From: Metridium senile
Taxonomy: Eukaryota; Cnidaria; Anthozoa; Actiniaria; Metridiidae
Reading direction: 5' to 3'
Assembly (NCBI GenBank): GCA_949775045.1
Contig: OX459100.1
Span: 4,712,136-4,776,135 of the forward strand
DNA length: 64,000 nucleotides
Made by a program: the position numbers and the translations under genes
Notes under the pieces: generated by a model
Database searches by the model: none
Told to the model about the DNA's origin: nothing
What the model saw: the letters and a program-made list of their open reading frames with translations, nothing else
In this document: positions 1 to 10,105 of the stretch, piece by piece
How the letters are laid out: every line of letters starts with the position of its first letter
Position numbering within the stretch: the stretch's first letter is position 1

Positions 1-1345
1 AAGACTCAAAATGTGCTAAAGTAATCAATTCTACCGTCGACTGTGCTTCCCTTCAAGAAGACTTAGTTAACCTGAACTGCTGGAACAAGGACTGGCGGCT
101 TAGATTCAACAGCTCCAAATGTGAGGTTTTGACTGTAGGCCGTAAACGAGAGCCTATCAAGTACGACTATAAGATAGATAATTACTCATTAAAGCACGTT
201 ACACGAGAAAAAGATCTAGGTGTAATGATTAACTCTGAACTGAAGTGGGATGACCATATCAACAGCTTTATTGCCAAAGGGTACAAAATGCTTGGCTTCT
301 TGCGTCGTCATAGTGTCAAATCCTTTGACATTCCTACTAGAAAATTACGGTATTTTACGTTTGTTAGACCTCACGTAGGATACGCTAGTGAATTGTGGGC
401 GCCACAATCCATTACTAACATAAGTAAAGTGGAAAGCCTGCAAAGGATTTTTCTGATACTACAAAATCCTACCCAGAATGCAATATGGCCTATAGGGTGA
501 TCTGAAAATGTGTCAAAAAGATCGGTGTTTTCGGCACAAAATTTTCGCCTAGACCCTGTTAGTAATGTCTGAGAATTATTATATTAATTTTTCTATTACA
601 AATGTCGATCTGGTAGTTATAATATACCAATAGATAACTATGTTTTACCTAAGAATACTCGGCTCACTCGTCACAGTTCTGCACTTGATGTACTAATACC
701 TAATTGTCGAACTAAACTATTTCAAGTAAGCTATTTTAATCGCATGCCTAAAGTCTGGAATAATCTTCCCCAGTCGGTTCGTTCTGTTACTTCTCTTAAC
801 CTGTTTAAATCTTTACTAATCAAACATTACTCTGCTGCTTTTACTAACACATATAATACCGATAACTTTAACACCTGGAAATCTGTTTGTGCTAAGTGTT
901 GTTCGTACAGTAACATCCTTTCTTCTAAATCATGCTGCTACTAATTTGCAGACTGTGACCGAAAGTAATTGTATTTAGAATTTCTTGCCAAGTTTTATAT
1001 ATAATATATTATTATTATCATTTTACTATTTTTTATTATTATTATTCACTCAGTAAAATATACGTAACCAATGTAAATAGTATTTTTATTATTATTATTT
1101 TTTTTATTTTATTATTAATAGAATATTTACTAGCTAGAATTATGTTTTAATCACATATTGTATTGTATTTTATTAATGTTAATTTATTTATATTATTTCC
1201 GGGTACACTTAATATGGAGCCTCGCTCTGTTGTGTAATCCCTCACCACTTTATGTATTATTTTTTTAAAAATTCTCATTTTAGTATTTTATTTTTTGTAT
1301 TATATTGTATTTTTAAGGTGGAAGTGATTAAATAAATAAATAAAT
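1..1345 (+). mobile_element. 3' end of a non-LTR retrotransposon (CR1/L2/Jockey-like LINE)
   Basis: The left edge of the window holds the C-terminal part of a reverse transcriptase reading frame, then about 400 bp of AT-rich 3' UTR, ending in a short (TAAA)n tail at about 1330-1345. The tail stops a few bases before SRCR unit U1, so the copy landed at the 5' edge of that exon, in or beside its acceptor tract. The 5' end lies outside the window. Tandem 3' tails of this kind are usual for CR1/L2-type LINEs; the exact clade is not resolved. Confidence 0.8.
3..944 (+). pseudogene. Degenerate LINE reverse transcriptase, C-terminal part
   Basis: The frame is open from the window edge to 500 and reads as the thumb/connection region of a LINE RT. 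It contains WRLRFNSSKCEVLTVGR, then EKDLGVMI and LKWDDHI, the usual pattern downstream of the catalytic centre. The frame breaks at 500. A second piece around 689-944 carries the typical C-terminal motif FNRMPKVWNNLP followed by SLNLFKSLL. Between the pieces the frame is lost, so this copy is dead. The catalytic YxDD region is not in the window. Confidence 0.8.
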
Positions 1346-1353
1346 TTCAATAA

Positions 1354-1689
1354 GCCCAAGATATACGACTTGAACCTGGTACACTATAGGTTTAGGTGTT
1401 GCTGGTATTGTACGAGTCTATCACAATTATCAATGGGGAACAGTGTGTCATGCTAGCTGGAACTTCGATATGAACGACGCCAAGGTTGCATATCGTCAAC
1501 TTGGTTTTTCCAAAGCTGTAGGATATTGGATCCTTGGACGAGGGACGGGTAAAGTCTGGCTGAACAGCATGCGATGTACAGGCACAGAGACCTCACTACA
1601 CAGCTGTACTCACGATGGATGGGGAAAAGTTTACTCTGGCTGCAATGGTCACACATTGGATGTTGGTGTTGTGTGTTCTGATTACAAAG
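1354..1689 (+). pseudogene. SRCR exon U1, frameshifted
   Basis: Homology to the class V SRCR exon starts at the LINE tail. At about 1384 the usual GTA codon is replaced by five bases, shifting frame and creating two TAG stops in the old frame. The second half is open from 1443 and reads to a normal donor (AAAG|GTAATT). C2 is changed to tyrosine (VAYRQLGF), removing a disulfide partner. It has a 77-bp intron to U2. The lost acceptor, frameshift and missing cysteine make it a likely dead exon. Confidence 0.75.
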
Positions 1690-1766
1690 GTAATTGAATC
1701 TTCCAGCATTTATAAAAAAAAATCATTTATCAAGGTTACTATTAATTTTCATGATTGAATGTACAG

Positions 1767-2102
1767 ATCCACCTCAAGATAAAATACATCTTGAACCTGG
1801 TACAGTAGGTTCAGGTGTTGCGGGTATTGTACGAGTCCTCCACAATAAGCAATGGGGAACAGTGTGTCATGATTACTTCGATATGAAGGACGCCAAGGTT
1901 GCATGTCGACAACTTGGTTTTACCAAAGCTGTAGGATATTGGCACTATGGACGAGGGTCAGGAAAAGTCTGGCTGTACAACATGAAGTGTAAGGGCACAG
2001 AGACCTCACTACACAGCTGTACTCACGATGGATGGGGAAAAGTTTACTCTGGCTGCAATGGTCACACATTGGATGTTGGTGTTGTGTGTTCTGGTTACAA
2101 AG
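1767..2102 (+). CDS. SRCR-domain exon U2
   Basis: A complete 336-bp phase 1-1 exon. The acceptor is TGTACAG and the donor AAAG|GTAATT. It reads DPPQDKIHLEPGTVGSG, then WGTVC-HDYFDMK, the loop GYWHYGRG, WLYNMKC and the tail GWGKVYSGCNGHTLDVGVVC, with all six cysteines. It is separated from U1 and U3 by introns of only 77-78 bp, so U2-U3 is a credible pair of spliced tandem domains. As a family, SRCR domains are extracellular ligand-binding modules; the ligand here is unknown. Confidence 0.88.
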
Positions 2103-2180
2103 GTAATTGAATCTTCCAGCATTTATAAAAAAAAAATCATTTATCAAGGTTACTATTAATTTTCATGATTGAATGTACAG

Positions 2181-2516
2181 ATCCACCTCAAGATAACATA
2201 CAGCTTGAACCTGGTACAGTAGGTTCAGGTGTTGCGGGTATTGTACGAGTCCTTCATAATAACCAATGGGGAACAGTGTGTCGTTATAACTTCGATATGA
2301 ACGACGCCAAGGTTGCATGCCGACAACTTGGTTTTACCAAAGCTGTGGGATATTGGCAGTATGGACGAGGGTCGGGTAAAGCCTGGCTGTACAACATGAA
2401 GTGTAAAGGCACAGAGACCTCACTGCACAGCTGTAATCACAATGGATGGGGAAGCGTTCACTCTGGATGCAACGCTCACAAATGGGATGTTGGTGTTGTT
2501 TGTTCTGGTTACAAAG
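2181..2516 (+). CDS. SRCR-domain exon U3
   Basis: A complete 336-bp phase 1-1 exon with the same DPPQDNI entry as U2. Variable patches are RYNFDMN after C1, GYWQY, WLYNMKC and GWGSVHSGCNAHKW. It has six cysteines and donor AAAG|GTAATT. The 870-bp sequence after it is copied almost intact after U27 at 21.7 kb, which shows that this exon lies in a segmental duplication. Confidence 0.88.
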
Positions 2517-3386
2517 GTAATTCTTGAGAGAGGAAAATAACAATATTTTCGGTCATATCAATTTGTCATTTTAATACACAGATATTTTAGTTAACATAAC
2601 ATTCTTATGTTATCGGTTGACCTAACAGAGCGATACGGTAAACAAGTGTTTTAACGATTATCTAGCTAATTATCGATAAGAAGATAAGAAGCCTCACGCA
2701 TCGAAACACAGTTCGACTGTTTTGTGATACATTATATTCAGATATTGTAGGTTACTTTTGAGTAAGAGTATTTATCTTATTTCTAACTATGATACATTGT
2801 CTCATAACAATTACTTGTCAGCCATTATATCTAATTTCATATATCAGCAACACATTGTGTGTGACCACACAAACTATTCTAGAAATAACTTAGAACGAGT
2901 GACAGATATATCAAATGTCAAATACCAAATAGCTTAGGATATAAATAGAAGTCACACTGTCTTGTAAACTAACATACTAGAACACAACTAAAACTTCATC
3001 AATAAAGATCCGATGCCAGCCTATCAAAGCAGAGTAGTCCTTCCTTTAACATAATACACTGTTTTCCATCTCAAACTTTCTTTCTCCATGCTTTGATATG
3101 ATTATGTCTTATATAAGGAATAGTTGTATTTCATTTTTCCAGAGATTTATATTTTATATTTATATCGTATCAAAGATTACCGTATGGAATCTTGAAAACA
3201 ATGCCATTACCATGCATATATGCTAATGTTGGTGAGAAGTAAAGACTTTGATTAGCGCGCGAGATACTTTTCTTTTTTTAACAAGTTGAGATTGTAACAG
3301 AACAATAGGCATATCTTTATTACGATTTACATTTACCAAACCATCTTATTTAAACCGTTTTATTCTCAATGTCTAATGTTTTAAAG
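2517..3386. other. Spacer/intron without genes
   Basis: AT-rich DNA with no SRCR homology and no convincing ORF. It is the counterpart of 21679-22551, so it is part of the duplicated block. Nothing regulatory could be recognised. Confidence 0.6.
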
Positions 3387-3785
3387 GTCCACCTCAATTT
3401 AACATACAACTTGAACCTGGTACAACGGGTCTAGCTGTTTCTGGTGTTGTACGAGTTTATCACAATAACCAATGGGGAACAATATGTCATGATTACTTCT
3501 ACATGAACGACGTCAAGGTTGCATGTCGACAACTTGGTTTCAACAAAGCTATAGGACCTGCTTACAATAGACAAAGTTCGGGTAAAGTTTGGCTGTATAA
3601 CGTTGGATGAAAGGGCACACTGTGCTCACAATGGATGGGGAAATCATGGCTCTAGCTGCGACAGCCACAAATACGATACTGGTGTCGTGTGTTCTGTCAA
3701 TTATAGAAATACTACTGATATACTAAACAAGGTTTATTATTCCCGTGACATGATAACGGCATGTATGCAAATTCGTAAAAACTAA
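3387..3785 (+). pseudogene. SRCR exon U4 (class T), broken
   Basis: A class T entry (GPPQFNIQLEPGTTGLAVSG), then WGTIC-HDYFYMN and GPAYNRQSSGKVW. At about 3607 the C3 codon TGT has become TGA, and about 17 bp covering ETSLHS are deleted, so C3 and C4 are gone. The 3' end runs on without a donor to a tail of the CSxxYRNTxxILNK type. Its duplicate U28 is broken by different stops, so the two copies decayed partly independently. Confidence 0.75.
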
Positions 3786-3918
3786 TATTCACGCCGACAT
3801 GCCTTAGCTCGTCCGATCATCATCTTGGCAATTTGTCTCGACCTTAACTTTAATGTCATGACTTAGGGTCATAAAGTTATTCAATATACCCGAAAGAACC
3901 GTTGAATTGCTTAAGTGA

Positions 3919-4108
3919 CACTGCTGTTCTCATGCGATGTACGGGTAAGTGTTTACTCTGGTTGCAACGGTCACACAAGGGATGGTGGTGTTATGGTATG
4001 TGAAGGTCTCTGACATGCGACATATTTTACTACTCTGTTTTTCACAATTATTGGAAAAATGTTCACTTTTTGATAATGGTCACAAACGGAATACCGGTGT
4101 TCTTCAAA
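3919..4108 (+). pseudogene. SRCR tail fragment U5 with a tail echo
   Basis: Only the C4-C6 end of a domain is present (HSC-like text joined to VYSGCNGHTRDGGVMVC). About 100 bp later a second, weaker copy of the same tail follows (ttggaaaaatgttcac, then a variant of the CNGH segment). Counterpart: U29 at 23129. The start and middle of the domain are absent. Confidence 0.65.
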
Positions 4109-4298
4109 AAGGTGACATGTATTTTACGGCTGCTCTACAGTATATTTGCTTTAATGACGTAAAATCTGAAATGAAATGAAAAAGCACACAGCATCAATAT
4201 ATTGGCGCTCAGCCAAGTATATGCAAGGTGAGACCAGAGAAGCTACAAATCTTTATAGCTTTTGTTCGTGTTTTACCGATTGTTTTACCGATACCGGG

Positions 4299-4416
4299 AA
4301 CAGTGTGTGATGGTAGCTGGGATATTTAATTGCACAGAGACACAGCTACACGCGGACTGTAAAAGCAGTGGATGGGGCGATGGTAACTGGTGCAGTCACG
4401 GTACCAATGTGATAAC
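4299..4416 (+). pseudogene. SRCR fragment U6, KSSGWGDG type
   Basis: The WGTVC region (gaacagtgtgtgatgg) is joined directly to the C4-C5 region reading TETQLHADCKSSGWGDGNWC. The C2-C3 middle of about 150 bp has been deleted. Counterpart: U30 at 23507. Confidence 0.65.
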
Positions 4417-4569
4417 ATACATCTTGATCGTGGTGGAACGAGTTTAGCTGTTTCTGGTATTGTACAAGTCCACCTAAATACATTACTTAGTACTGTATTT
4501 ACTAATTGTAAATAGAATAAATCTAGTATACAGTACCTATAGTACTGTATTCATTAATTGTAAAAAAAG

Positions 4570-4652
4570 CCAATGGGGAACACTGTGTGATGGAGGCTGG
4601 GATATGCTACACGCCAGCTCACTACAGAGCTGTTCTCACAATGGATAGGGAA
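4570..4652 (+). pseudogene. SRCR fragment U7
   Basis: A short stretch with the WGTVCDGGWDML region fused to LQSCSHNG, followed by TAG in place of the next TGG. An internal deletion has removed most of the domain. Counterpart: U31 at 23801, which keeps more of the tail. Minus-strand unit U8 begins 37 bp further on, so the orientation switches here. Confidence 0.6.
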
Positions 4653-4688
4653 ATGTGTGAAGACAAAAATATATTAAAAAAAAAGTAC

Positions 4689-5021
4689 CTTTATAACCAG
4701 AACACACGACACCAACATCGTACTTGTGACTCTCGCAGCTAGAGCCATGACCTCCCCATCCACCATGAGTACAGCTGTGTAATGAGGTCTCTGTGCCCTT
4801 ACACTGCATGTTGTCCAACCAGACTTTACCCGACCCTCGTCCATAGTTCCAATATCCAACAGCTTTGGTAAAGCCAAGTTGTCGACATGCAACCTTGGCG
4901 TCCTTCATATCGAAGTGACCATTATCACAAACTGTCCCCCATTGTTTATTGTGGAGGACTCGTACAATACCAGAAACACCTGAGCCTACTGTACTAGGTT
5001 CAAGTTGTATATAGGGGACAT
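4689..5021 (-). CDS. SRCR-domain exon U8
   Basis: A complete 333-bp minus-strand exon, phase 1-1, with acceptor AAAG|ATGTCC and donor AAAG|GTACTT. It reads DVPYIQLEPSTVGSGVSG, then WGTVC-DNGHFDMK, GYWNYGRG, WLDNMQC and [20 protein letters not shown]. It has six cysteines and no stops. The same DVxYIQLEPSTV entry occurs in U59 and U60, which identifies a minus-strand subfamily. Confidence 0.87.
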
Positions 5022-5555
5022 CTTTAATGAACAACACACAAAATATTTCAAAAATCTTAAGTTTTTGAAAAAACGTTTTCTAGTTTTAAGTCGTTTATTA
5101 CGTCTGCTCATTGCGGTAAACTCATAAAAACGATATCTTTCGCGGTTTGTATAGCTAGCCAGCATTTATAGAACATCAATTACACAAGATACATACATAT
5201 CAATTAATATACTTATTGTATGGCAAACATAAAATGCAAAATATATTATAATTTGGAACGACCTTTACAATTGCACTCAAGTCAGGGGTATGTATCAAAT
5301 GTAAAACATATTGCTTTGTATTTATATGGTAAGTTGTGTCATATTGTCGTTCTATGCCTCCGATTGATAACAGTGTGTGTCCGCTTCACACTGAATTCGA
5401 AGGTACCCTGCTTGCTTAAATTAAGGTTTTCATTTCTTCATCCGAGTGCTGAGCATGACAATACCAAAGGCTGACTATTGTCTGGACATTTACAAAGGTT
5501 AGTATGTGTTAAGCGCCATAATTACAATGAAATCATCATGCTGCTTATTCATGTT
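5022..5555. other. Spacer between minus-strand units
   Basis: No SRCR homology. The same spacer sequence recurs near 38.2-38.7 kb and 49.5-49.98 kb, each time between minus-strand units of the same two subfamilies. It was therefore copied together with the exons. Confidence 0.55.
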
Positions 5556-5827
5556 AAACCATCCATCGTGAGTACAGCTGTGTAGTGAGGTTTCTGTGCC
5601 CTTACATCTCACGTTGTTCAGCCAGACTTTACCCGACCCTCGTCCATAGTACATAGGTCCTACAGCTTTGGTAAAACCAAGTTGTCGACATGCAACTTTG
5701 TAGCCGTTCATATACCAGCTATTATGGCACACTGTTCCCCATTGGTTATTGTGGTAGACTCGTACAATACCAGCAACAGTTAAACCCGTTGTACCAGGTT
5801 CAAGTTGTATGCCATCTTGCGATGGAC
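5556..5827 (-). pseudogene. SRCR exon U9 (class T), 3' truncated
   Basis: The acceptor TTGCAG|GTCC is normal and the domain is open through WGTVC-HNSWYMN, GPMYYGRG, WLNNVRC and LHSCTHDGW. A deletion then removes the rest, including C5 and C6. The frame runs into spacer sequence (FNMNKQHDDF...) and stops at 5499. U62 at 50 kb shows the undeleted form of this subfamily. Confidence 0.75.
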
Positions 5828-5923
5828 CTGCAAAACGCTGAACATGATCAGAAATAACTATCTAGAAATGCGGCAAGGAGAGTAAATATTAAAATTATCA
5901 CTTATTATAATTTCTTATATTAA

Positions 5924-6634
5924 GGTTACCGTCCACGTTCGCGGGGTGCTCTCAGTTAAAAATTGTTTAGCGCGTCACTTAACAATAAAGATAGACAAAG
6001 TATATATCATTTTAAAGCTTATATAACAGAGAATAAGACTATGTAAGTTGTTTTAAGAAAACGAATATCTTTAAACAATGCTCCACGAAAAACCTCAAAA
6101 TCGAGCGCTTTCATTAAAAAAAGTATAAGTCCAAAAGTTCCTACTACTGCGCCGTCATTTCTGCATTATGTCAATCAGCACATACATGTGTTCAAAACCG
6201 TGTCCAGTTTTTTCTATAAAATGCTTCGTTCTTGAATAAATGTGTTTCAAAGTCGACTCATTGTTAAAACTTCAAGTTAAATAACAAAATGGGCCATAAC
6301 TCTAAAACTAAGCATTTTATCAAAAAAACTGGACACAGTTTTGAAGACCAATATGTGTTGATTGACATAACGAAGAAATGACGGCAAAGCAGTATGAGCT
6401 TTTTGACTTATACTTTTTTAAACAACTCGCATTGAAAGCGGTTAATTTTGAGGTTTTTCGAAGAGCATACCTTACAGAAAATTGTTGTATATAACAAAAA
6501 ATACACAGTCTTATTCCCTGTTATATAAGCTTTAAAATGATATATAATATGTCTATTATTATTGTAAAATGACGCGGTAAACACACTTTTAACTGAGAGC
6601 ATGTGAAAGCACACCGCGAACGTGGACCGTAACC
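5924..6634. mobile_element. 711-bp foldback element with TTAA target duplication
   Basis: The ends are inverted copies (GGTTACCGTCCACG on the left, CGTGGACCGTAACC on the right), and the homology continues inwards through much of the element as a diverged palindrome. It is flanked by TTAA at 5920-5923 and 6635-6638. The duplicated locus at 25501-25520 has the same flanks with a single TTAA and no element, which is a true empty site. It encodes no transposase. TTAA targets are typical of piggyBac-type transposition, so this is probably a non-autonomous element of that kind. Confidence 0.85.
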
Positions 6635-6704
6635 TTAAAAACAGTGATTTACTGCATGGATTTATGCCAATGAGAAACATCGTATTTGACCACATGTAAA
6701 AATA

Positions 6705-6874
6705 CAGTGGAACCCCGCCTTACGGCCAACCCTTTATTACGGCTAGTTTTTTAGCTCCCGAAGAAATGCATGCCCATACATTGTCTATAAAATTTACACG
6801 CTTAATACAGCCACCCCGTTAATACGGTCTCTTTAGGCTGTCCCTTGGGTGGCTGAATTAACGGGGTTCCACTA
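6705..6874. mobile_element. Pogo/Tigger-like MITE, copy A
   Basis: A 170-bp element. It begins CAGTGGAACCCCG and ends CGGGGTTCCAC, and is flanked by TA on both sides. Termini of the CAGTgGAACC type with a TA duplication are characteristic of pogo/Tigger mariner relatives. It has no coding capacity. A second copy sits at the same relative position at 25580. The related loci near 50.5 kb and 55.2 kb lack it, giving empty sites. Confidence 0.75.
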
Positions 6875-7135
6875 CACGATGACCTTTTTTATCAGTTTTG
6901 AGTAAAAATGTTTTGTTTATATAATAACGGAATACTACATGGATGCTTGGAGATATGGAATTGATCTTCTCGTGTTAAAATGCAATATTGCACTCGTTCA
7001 CTGGGCTTACTCATGAGATACTGTATCGAATTTGAACACTCGAAAATAAATTCCATGTGTCCGCGCTCCCATTTATTATTCTCTATATACAAATAATCTA
7101 ATATTTCATAAAAGAACACATGCACTGTGCATTAC

Positions 7136-7465
7136 CTTTGTAACCAGAACACACGACACCAACATCGTATGTATGGCCGTTACAGAAAGAGGCAACACTT
7201 CCCCATCCATTGTGAGTACAGCTGTGCAGTGTGGTCTCTGTGCCCTTACATCCCACGTTGTTCAGCCAGACTTTACCCGACCCTCGTCCATTGTACCAAT
7301 ATCCTACAGCTTTGGTAAAACCCAGTTGTCGACATGCAACCTTGGCGTCGGCCATACCCCAGCTACCAACACACACTGTTCCCCATTGGTTATTGTGGAG
7401 GACTCGTACAATACCAGCAACACCTGAACCTACTGTACCAGGTTCAAGTTGTATATCTTGGGCAT
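7136..7465 (-). CDS. SRCR-domain exon U10 (class V)
   Basis: A complete 330-bp exon, phase 1-1, with acceptor TTGAAG|ATGCCC and donor AAAG|GTAATG. It reads DAQDIQLEPGTVGSGVAG, then WGTVC-VGSWGMA, GYWYNGRG, WLNNVGC and GWGSVASFCNGHTYDVGVVC. It has six cysteines. Its duplicate at 26 kb survives only as the last 31 bases (U34). Confidence 0.88.
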
Positions 7466-9524
7466 CTTCAAAGAACAACACACAAAAGATATTTCTATTG
7501 TACTCGTTCACTACGTCTGCTCATTGTGGTTAACTCATAACAACTATGTCTTTGCTGGTATGTGTAGCTAGCTAGCATTTATAGACCATCAGGGACACAA
7601 GATCGATTCATATTAATTTCCGCAACTTAAGAGTGGTAGTCTGTAAGAATCAGACCAAATTAAGAAGTCGTGGCCAGGTAGGATCGCTGATTTGCCCCAA
7701 ATTCGGCATGTGGTCTTGGTTTTATGCCCTATCAACGAATCCAGTGGTTTGAGACGGAAAAAAACATTTGTTCAAAAGTTAGGGGGAGGGGTACTTTTTG
7801 GTCCTAAATCGATCGTCAAATAGCGCAAATCATCGGTATGTTTGGCGATTCATATCACTACAAGCATAAACGTTTTCAAAACATATTAATATACCAAACA
7901 AAGTACATTATTTCTTCTATCGAAAACAGTTTTCAAATTTAAAAAAGAATTGTTTTCAAGTATCTCACAGACTCCGAAAAGAAAGGAATATGGCGGCGTT
8001 GCTGACTAACCGGAAATTTAGTTTTTTTTTGATGGACAAAAAATGCCTTTGGTATTTAAATTCAGAAGCTGTCCTTTATTTTGGAATAACTTCAATAATA
8101 GTTCTAAAGATTGCAAAAATAAAAATCATGGGCAAATTTAATGCGCGGCCTATATAAAAAAAAAATTATCAAGGTTGCTATTAATTTTCATGATTTTCAA
8201 TTATTGCACGTTTACCGCGGTCCCGTGTGAACGGAGCCCCTAAGCAGATGTTTTTTTGACCGGTCAAATATTGTCCGGTACCGTGTAAACGTAGCCTAAG
8301 ACTATATTTTATGCATTTCACAAACATACTTTATTTTCACAAATGTTTATTACAAATAAAAATAATATACAAATTAGGTAATACCTAAAAGCGGAGCTCC
8401 CAGTTTAATTTTTTAATATTTTATTTACGAGTTGCGTACATATTTTGCGGAGCCTCTGGGCGAGGCAAAATACAAGTAATGAGTAAAATATCAGCCCGTA
8501 ATACCCAAGAAAATATCTAATATTAAAGGGATTTATTATACAACTTACTGTTTATTGTAATTTCTATGGCATCTTTAATCGAAAAATATAACCTTTCGGA
8601 GATTCAGCGCGCGGAGAGAGAATCAAAAGAAAGCCCTGGAAAAGCCAGTAAAATGTAAAATATTTCTCGCTCTCTTTTTGATTGACATAATGTCAAAAAC
8701 TTCATCGGCTATCGATGTAGATGACGCCATCATGTAACGCAACACACAAAAGGAAAGTTTGTCATTTACACGAGGGGCGGAGATTTCTCATTGAAAAAAG
8801 ATCCGATAAAAGCATGTTAATGGACAATTCATGAATGGAAATTGATTTAATGTAAGTAAAAAATTGTAATAAATTCCACTGCCTTTTCTTAGGATGGTTA
8901 TCGTTTTCATTCTATGCACTTTTTCATATTTTTCTCAAATTTTCAACAATCAATAGTTTTGTTCAGACAAAAAAGTGTTCACAAATGTTTTTGCTGGAAA
9001 ATACGATTCCCAAACGATAGTGTGAATAGCCTTATTATTATCCCTTTTATTTTTAAGTCATTAAGCTTATTTTGCTTTTGATAACGCCTTGAAAAAGTGC
9101 TGCGGCTGAACAGTCGTTTTACGGCCGCTTTTTACGTTCTTTTATTTTCCAAAGTTAGTTAGGATTCCGGATAGAAAAGGTTAAACCTTTTCATCGTATT
9201 AGATTTACTAAAAAGAAGTCATGGCAAATCAGTTCAAAACAAAACAAAAAGTTCTTTTGAAATGGAATTAAAAGCCTCAAGAATAAGTTCTACCAACACA
9301 AGATCGATTTGAAAAGACAAGGATTTTAAAACAAGGTATTTTATTATGAAAAACTTCGTGTAAAACATCATTTTGTTCTGTAAACGACTTTGAAGTAAAA
9401 ACTACTAAAACAAGCTCGTTTACTAGCCATAAACTAGTCAATATTGCTTAATAAACCGAAGTTATTCAACCAATTTTAAATTGTTTGTATATCAATTCAT
9501 CTTTTATGTTTTCCGTTTATGAGG
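7466..9524. other. Spacer without SRCR exons
   Basis: No SRCR domain is found here. At 8152-8196 there is a stray copy of the short intron that normally precedes a DPPQDNI exon (tatcaaggttgctattaatt), but the exon does not follow, so a unit was broken or replaced at about 8197. Sequence after that point is unlike the rest of the cluster. GCGGAGCTCC at 8393 and GCGGAGTTCCGC near 10850 may bound an old insertion, but I could not establish this. Confidence 0.45.
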
Positions 9525-10105
9525 AAAAACTATGACAAAACGATTTGAACATTGAACTAATTTAGACTACAAAACAGACCCTACTTTTACACGAAAACAA
9601 CGACAAAACGAGTTGAAGATTAAACTAATTTAGACTGCAAAACAGACCCTACATTTACACAAAAACTATGATAAAACGAGTTGAAGATTGGACTAATTTA
9701 GACTGCAAAACAGTCCCTACTTTTACACGAAAACTATGACGAAACGAGTTGAAGATTGCACTAATTTAGACTGCAAAACAGACCCTAGTTTTACACAAAA
9801 ACTATGACAAAACGAGTTGAAGATTGCACTAATTTAGACTGCAAAACAGACCCTACTTTTGCACGAAAACTATGACGAAACTAGTTGAAGATTGCACTAA
9901 TTTAGACTGCAAAACAGACCCTAGTTTTACACAAAAACTATGACAAATCGAGTTGAATATTGAACTAATTTAGACTGCAAAACATTCCCTACTTTTACAC
10001 GAAAACTACGACGAAACGAGATGAAGATTGCACTAATTTAGACTGCAAAACAGACCCCACTTTTACAAGAAAACTACGACGAAACCAGTTGAAGATTGAA
10101 CTAAT
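9525..10105. repeat. 68-bp minisatellite, about 8 copies
   Basis: The motif ctaatttagactgcaaaaca followed by GACCCTAC recurs every 68 bp (for example at 9575, 9643, 9711 and 9779) with a few substitutions per copy. It has no open frame across copies. Confidence 0.9.

Larger units (their letters stand above)
2213..4680. repeat. Segmental duplication, copy A (pair at 21373-23955)
   Basis: Within-window comparison shows the same order of pieces in both places: the body of an SRCR exon, an 0.87-kb spacer, a broken class T exon, a broken tail with an echo, a shrunken KSSGWGDG exon and a short WGTVC fragment. The copies differ by scattered substitutions and small indels. The left breakpoint in the copy at 21.37 kb falls inside the SRCR exon. 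Confidence 0.8.

Noticed and set aside
1..1345. Reverse transcriptase next to variable repeats as a diversity-generating retroelement
   Set aside because: The RT text is the C-terminus of an ordinary, frame-broken LINE. There is no template/variable repeat pair and the host is an animal.
6408..6695. 95-codon minus-strand ORF
   Set aside because: It lies mostly within one arm of the TTAA foldback element and has no recognisable domain.
7127..7540. Several overlapping plus-strand ORFs opposite U10, and similar antisense ORFs opposite most SRCR exons
   Set aside because: Shadows of the SRCR coding strand. They repeat wherever the exon occurs and show no domain of their own.
9525..10105. CRISPR-like array
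   Set aside because: Repeat units are contiguous 68-bp minisatellite copies without unique spacers, in a eukaryotic genome.
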